DNA from: Fibrobacter sp.
GTDB lineage: Bacteria > Fibrobacterota > Fibrobacteria > Fibrobacterales > Fibrobacteraceae
Length of the DNA: 41,624 nucleotides
NCBI GenBank assembly: GCA_017959225.1
Contig: JAGDBD010000033.1
Location: forward strand, 1 to 41,624
Direction of reading: 5' to 3'
Each line of letters begins with the position of its first letter. The first letter of the stretch is position 1. The position numbers and the translations under genes were made by a program. Of this stretch, positions 37,906-41,624 are shown in pieces. Below the pieces are notes generated by a model. That model searched no databases. It had not been told where the DNA came from and saw only the letters and a program-made list of their open reading frames with translations.

Positions 37906-38958
37906 TTAAATAGGCGAAAAATCGGAAATGACATCGTACAGAGCGTCACGTTCCACGGGGAAAAGCCCTTCCCCTTGAATCAAGGAACGCATTCTTTCGG
38001 GGCTCATGCCTGTCCAAGTATCAGCACCTGCTGCATGGGTAATCTTTTCTTCCATGATGGTTCCGTCCAAATCGGAAGCGCCTGCATGGATCGCTTTCAT
38101 GGCTGTGGGAATACCTGTCTGAATCCAATAAGCTTTGATGTGGGGGAAGTTGTCGAGGAATAGACGTGCCACGGCGATCGTTCGAAGAATGTCTTCTTCG
38201 GATGTCTTGTGGATGACCTTATGGCCCAGAGCGTTTTTATCCGGATGGTAGACGAGAGGAATGAATGCGAAAAAGCCCGGAGCTTCGTCCTGGAGCTTTC
38301 GCAATAGCGACATGTGTTCAATGCGGTCTTCGATTTTTTCGATATGGCCGAAAAGCATGGTCGCGTTTGTGGGAATGCCAAGCAGATGGGCTTCCTTGTG
38401 CACTTCTAGCCATTCGGCACCGGTTTCCTTTTTGCCGCAAATCCGGTGGCGGATCTCTTCGCCCAAAAGTTCTGCACCGCCTCCCGGCAAGGCGTCTAGC
38501 CCGGCGGACTTCAAATCTTTTAAAACTTCCCGCACATGGCGTCCGGAAAGCTTTGCAAAGTGGCAGATTTCGACAGCGGTAAAGGCTTTGAGGTTCACCT
38601 GGGGAAAATCCTTGCGCAGGGTCGAAAGCATGTTCAAGTAATATTCAAAGGGATGGTCGGGGTGAAGACCGCCGACTATATGCAGCTCTTTTGCACCGGC
38701 AAGGACCGCAGCACGGGCTTTCGACCGGATTTCTTCAAGGCTCCAATCGTAAGCGTTTGCATCTGTCTTTTTGATTTTTGAAAAGGCGCAGAAGGAACAA
38801 TGCAGCACACAGACATTCGTATAATTGATCTGGCGGTTGTTCACCCAAAAGACTTTTTTCCCATGGCGGGCTTCTTTTTCGGCGTTCGCCATGGCGCAGA
38901 GCTCGTGGAGAGGCGTTTTGAGGAATAGGTCCAAAGCATCCTGTTCGGAAATTCTCAT
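37906..38958 (-). CDS. mqnE: Aminofutalosine synthase (menaquinone synthesis)
   Basis: MqnE is a radical SAM enzyme that makes aminofutalosine in the futalosine route to menaquinone. The 350-residue protein carries the iron-sulfur motif with C50, C54 and C57 (NVCVLHCSFCAF), VGGLHPDHPFEYY, LPGGGAELL, ATMLFGHIE and a late GASDLDGTIMEEKITHAAGA. HINYTN-like start and LPGGGAE favour MqnE over the related MqnC, but that split is by eye. No other mqn gene is in the window. The gene is convergent with tRNA-Lys. Confidence 0.85.
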   Translation of the reverse strand: MRISEQDALDLFLKTPLHELCAMANAEKEARHGKKVFWVNNRQINYTNVCVLHCSFCAFSKIKKTDANAYDWSLEEIRSKARAAVLAGAKELHIVGGLHPDHPFEYYLNMLSTLRKDFPQVNLKAFTAVEICHFAKLSGRHVREVLKDLKSAGLDALPGGGAELLGEEIRHRICGKKETGAEWLEVHKEAHLLGIPTNATMLFGHIEKIEDRIEHMSLLRKLQDEAPGFFAFIPLVYHPDKNALGHKVIHKTSEEDILRTIAVARLFLDNFPHIKAYWIQTGIPTAMKAIHAGASDLDGTIMEEKITHAAGADTWTGMSPERMRSLIQGEGLFPVERDALYDVISDFSPI

Positions 38959-39035
38959 GTGGCGTCCTTTGCTAAAAATCGGTGAAAAAATATAAATTTG
39001 ACCTTTGATTTTTTCGGATAAATCCCTCGAAACGG

Positions 39036-39064
39036 TTGATATGTGTAAATTTTTTATTTATATA
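39036..39064 (+). promoter_or_regulatory. Promoter of the EAL-domain gene
   Basis: TTGATA (39036-39041) and TATATA (39059-39064) are 17 bases apart. Transcription would start near 39071, directly at the AAGGAG ribosome site. This makes the longer frame that begins at TTG 39036 unlikely to be translated. Confidence 0.6.
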
Positions 39065-39088
39065 TCAAAAAAGGAGAGGACGTCCTTT

Positions 39089-39136
39089 ATGTATATCGCG
39101 CGTTTGGGTCAGGTTTATGAGATTTTTATCGACTGA
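39089..39136 (+). CDS. Possible 15-residue leader ORF upstream of the EAL gene
   Basis: ATG 39089 opens a 15-codon frame (MYIARLGQVYEIFID) with a good AAGGAGAGG site before it. It stops at 39136, overlapping the start of the EAL gene (39117) in a different frame. The ribosome site abuts the palindrome AGGACGTCCT (39077-39086). It could couple translation to the main gene or be a coincidence; no protein role is implied. Confidence 0.35.
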   Translation: MYIARLGQVYEIFID

Positions 39137-41069
39137 TTTATGCTTTTATCTTTGCACAACGATGGTTATGCTTGGCTGCATAATCTATTACTATAGTCAC
39201 AAAACTCCGCAAAAAGATCGCAGCAAGGTTTTTGAACTCATCATGTTCAACATGCTGTTTACGTCCATTTCGGCGTTCGTTTCCACTCTCATGGATCCGC
39301 TGACGTCCCCGGCGATGAACGTGTACAATTATATTCAGCAGTTCTGCCAGACCATCTATTTTGCTTTGCACACCCTTTTAGCTCCGCTTTTTGCCCTTTA
39401 TGTGGTTTTGGTCAACAATTGGGGCGATACCCATTCCCGTCGGGGATGCTTGATTTTCCTTTCGCCGGCTTTTTTGCTAGAAATCTTTGTTCTGACGAAT
39501 CCGTTCACGGGGCTCATCTTCTATTACCAAGATAACGTGCTTTTTACCCGCGGTCCCATGGAGCTTTTGATCTATGCGGAAGCTGCCGGATATATGGCGT
39601 TTACGGTGCAGCAGCTTTGGCTTTACAGGTCCGTTCTTTTAAAGAACGCGGCGACGGCTCTTTGGATTTTTATCGGCTGCTGCTTGATGGGCGTGATGGT
39701 GCAATTCGTGTTCCAGTGGTTTAAGCTAGAACTCTTCTGCGAAGCCCTTTCCCTGATGGGCATCATGTTGTTAATTGAAATGGAAGATTCCCACACCGAT
39801 GCGATGACGGGCGTTTACAACCGCCATATGTTCATTGCCGATAATGAGCGCTATATCCGTTCCAAGCGCAAATATATGGTTGTGGTGATTTCTCTTTTGA
39901 ATTTCAAAAGCTATTTCCGCATGTTCAAAAATGAAGACCTGGAAGAAATGATTAAAAACATTGTCCTTTGGGTTATTAAAAATTCCAGAGGCACTGTTTA
40001 CCGAATCGCTCAAGATAAAATTGCAATCATTACCACCGCGGACCGCATGGAATGCGATGAATTTTCGACGCTTTTTAAAGAATACATGCACAGTAACGAA
40101 CTGCATTTGAACAAGTTCAACAATGTTTCTTTGCCTCTTTCGGCAAGTATCGACATTGTACGTGTGCCGGAAGAAATTCAAAAGCCCGAAATCCTAGCGG
40201 AACTCGGTGACGACATCAGGGACACGATTAAACCGGGATTGACCGTTCATCGTGAAGAAGATATCGAAAAAGTGAAACGCCGCGTGGATTTGGAGCAGGT
40301 GCTGCAAAAGGCCATTCAGGATAAAAGCTTTGACGTGCATTTTCAGCCGATTTGGAATGCGGACACTTCGCTTTTTGACTGTGCCGAAGCGCTTGTGCGT
40401 TTGAACGATCCGAATTTTGGAAACATTCCGCCGATGGAATTCATTCCGATTGCGGAACAGAACGGTATGATCAACGACATTGGTCGAATCGTTTTTGAAA
40501 AGGTTTGCCGATTTATTCACGAGACCCAGCCGGAACGGTTCGGACTGAAAGAAATCGAAGTGAATTTGAGCATTTTCCAGCTTTATGTGGACGATACGGA
40601 TATTCTTTTCCGCAATATTATGGAAAAGTACGGGGTGACTTCCAAGCAGATCAATTTGGAAGTTACGGAATCCGCTTCTTTGTTGGACAATGAAATCGTT
40701 CGGGCGCATTATGAAAACCTGCGCCGGTTAGGTTTTACGTTCTCCTTGGACGATTTCGGAACTGGCTATTCGAATTTGATTCAGGTGATTCACAACGAGT
40801 TCAAAAATATCAAGTCGGACAAGGGACTTCTCTGGGATACGAAGAATCCCAATTCCCACAAGTTCCTTGTAGAAACGATCAACTTGATCCGCAAGTTCCG
40901 TTTGGACGTGATCCAAGAAGGCGTGGAAACGAAGGAACAGTTGGACTTGGTTCTGAAGGCCGGTGCGAACAAGATTCAAGGCTTTTATTTCTCGAAACCG
41001 CTGGATTCTTCTGCCTTCCTGAACTTTATCCGTTCTCACAACGTTTCGACAAATCCCATGCACAGCTAA
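39117..41069 (+). CDS. Membrane-bound EAL-domain c-di-GMP phosphodiesterase with degenerate GGDEF
   Basis: A 650-residue signalling protein. The N-terminal ~215 residues hold about seven membrane helices (7TM sensor-like). Next comes a GGDEF-fold domain (DAMTGVYNRHMF) whose active-site loop is AQDKI at 298-302 instead of GGDEF, so it should not make c-di-GMP. The C-terminal EAL domain looks active: E424-A-L-V-R, VNLS, EVTES, LDDFGTGYS, the IKSDK lysine region, QEGVET and QGFYFSKPL. It should hydrolyse c-di-GMP, with the dead GGDEF perhaps sensing GTP. The ATG at 39117 is used because the promoter rules out the longer frame. Its ribosome site is poor and it overlaps a mini-ORF. Confidence 0.9.
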   Translation: MRFLSTDLCFYLCTTMVMLGCIIYYYSHKTPQKDRSKVFELIMFNMLFTSISAFVSTLMDPLTSPAMNVYNYIQQFCQTIYFALHTLLAPLFALYVVLVNNWGDTHSRRGCLIFLSPAFLLEIFVLTNPFTGLIFYYQDNVLFTRGPMELLIYAEAAGYMAFTVQQLWLYRSVLLKNAATALWIFIGCCLMGVMVQFVFQWFKLELFCEALSLMGIMLLIEMEDSHTDAMTGVYNRHMFIADNERYIRSKRKYMVVVISLLNFKSYFRMFKNEDLEEMIKNIVLWVIKNSRGTVYRIAQDKIAIITTADRMECDEFSTLFKEYMHSNELHLNKFNNVSLPLSASIDIVRVPEEIQKPEILAELGDDIRDTIKPGLTVHREEDIEKVKRRVDLEQVLQKAIQDKSFDVHFQPIWNADTSLFDCAEALVRLNDPNFGNIPPMEFIPIAEQNGMINDIGRIVFEKVCRFIHETQPERFGLKEIEVNLSIFQLYVDDTDILFRNIMEKYGVTSKQINLEVTESASLLDNEIVRAHYENLRRLGFTFSLDDFGTGYSNLIQVIHNEFKNIKSDKGLLWDTKNPNSHKFLVETINLIRKFRLDVIQEGVETKEQLDLVLKAGANKIQGFYFSKPLDSSAFLNFIRSHNVSTNPMHS

Positions 41070-41091
41070 TCTTTGAAAGCCTTTAAAACAG

Positions 41092-41120
41092 AAACCCCCG
41101 TTGGATTCCAACGGGGGTTT
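41092..41120. terminator. Bidirectional terminator between the EAL gene and metK
   Basis: AAACCCCCGTTGG (41092-41104) and CCAACGGGGGTTT (41108-41120) form a perfect 13-bp stem with an ATT loop. T-rich sequence follows on both strands (GTCTGT on plus; CTGTTTTAAAGG on minus), so it can end both convergent genes. Confidence 0.9.
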
Positions 41121-41139
41121 GTCTGTAAAACGAAAGGAA

Positions 41140-41624
41140 TTAAACCTTGAGAGCCTTCTTCAGAGCTGCGGCCTTGTCGGTCTTTTCCCAAGTGAAGCGC
41201 GCACCGGTACGGCCAAAGTGACCGAGAGCGGCGGTTGCTTGGTAACCCGGCTTCTTCAGGTCGAGCATCTTCACGATGCCTGCCGGAGAAAGGTCAAAGT
41301 TCTTCTTAACCACTTCTTCGATCTTACGGTCATCGACCTTGCCGGTTCCGAAGGTGTTCACGAGAATGGAGACAGGCTTTGAATAGCCGATGGCGTAAGC
41401 GTGCTGGACTTCGCAACGGTGTGCAAGGCCTGCTGCCAAGATGTTCGTTGCCACGTAGCGGGCTGCATAAGCTGCGCTGCGGTCCACCTTGGAAGGGTCC
41501 TTTCCGCTGAAAGCGCCACCGCCGTGACGGCCCCTACCGCCAGAGGTGTCCACGATGATCTTACGGCCGGTGAGACCGCAGTCGCCGTGGGGACCGCCCA
41601 CCACGAACTTGCCGGTGGGGTTCA
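41140..41624 (-). CDS. metK: S-adenosylmethionine synthetase (5' end outside window)
   Basis: MetK makes S-adenosylmethionine from methionine and ATP. Only the C-terminal ~161 residues are in the window. Diagnostic segments are [20 protein letters not shown], the phosphate-binding [22 protein letters not shown] (quoted in part) and [18 protein letters not shown]. The C-terminus ends KKALKV. The gene enters from the right edge and ends at the shared terminator. Residues are intact, with no sign of decay. Confidence 0.97.
   Translation of the reverse strand, partial: NPTGKFVVGGPHGDCGLTGRKIIVDTSGGRGRHGGGAFSGKDPSKVDRSAAYAARYVATNILAAGLAHRCEVQHAYAIGYSKPVSILVNTFGTGKVDDRKIEEVVKKNFDLSPAGIVKMLDLKKPGYQATAALGHFGRTGARFTWEKTDKAAALKKALKV

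Overview
The window (41,624 bases, moderate GC) reads as chromosomal backbone from a member of the Fibrobacteraceae (Fibrobacter or a close relative). This placement is inferred from gene content: a secreted protein with a type IX secretion-like C-terminal domain together with a PorV/PorQ-like barrel, a formylglycine-enzyme-like domain protein with Asp-Ser-rich coils, CdaA-type c-di-AMP synthesis, futalosine-pathway MqnE, and the tmRNA and RNase P RNA forms. No insertion sequence, integrase, phage gene, CRISPR array or defence locus was found, and genes are tightly packed with 1-14 base overlaps.

Layout. 1-1922 (minus): an amino-acid ABC transporter whose substrate-binding lobes are fused to the permease in swapped order, followed by its ATPase, which is cut by the window edge. 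2060-4737 (plus): a small secreted protein made of 11-residue repeats, then a secreted HExxH protein with a beta-helix-like repeat region and a sorting-like C-terminus. 4785-5218: ssrA with promoter and terminator. 5237-11001 (minus): trpCF, an omega-like RNA polymerase subunit, tRNA-Ser(GGA), an M3 oligoendopeptidase and ligA. 11048-14524 (plus): a secreted unknown, an aldehyde dehydrogenase and a DUF763 protein. 14521-16737 (minus): rdgB, a metallo-beta-lactamase-fold hydrolase and rnpB.

16771-21015 (plus) is the most interesting block: an AsmA-like DUF748 protein (interrupted by an apparent one-base frameshift), a POTRA-plus-barrel Omp85-like outer membrane protein whose start overlaps it, and a small inner-membrane protein. 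By analogy with TamA/TamB this looks like an envelope-spanning module. 21012-21857 holds a small lipoprotein and a divergent M15-like peptidase candidate. 21859-29779 (minus) is a seven-gene run, proA-hisI-tilS-ftsH-folP-cdaA-FGE-like. 30034-37743 is a surface-glycan region with five glycosyltransferase-type proteins, a Wzi-like barrel and a PorV/PorQ-like barrel. 37790-41624 holds tRNA-Lys(UUU), mqnE, a membrane-bound EAL phosphodiesterase with an upstream mini-ORF, and the 3' part of metK.

Two architectural themes recur. Terminators or promoters are often packed into neighbouring elements: three terminator hairpins lie inside the 3' end of the convergent gene, and the tRNA-Ser promoter overlaps the upstream gene's terminator stem. 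Several genes are best started downstream of the longest open frame, and those starts are given here. All functional calls rest on motif recognition by eye; no database search was run.
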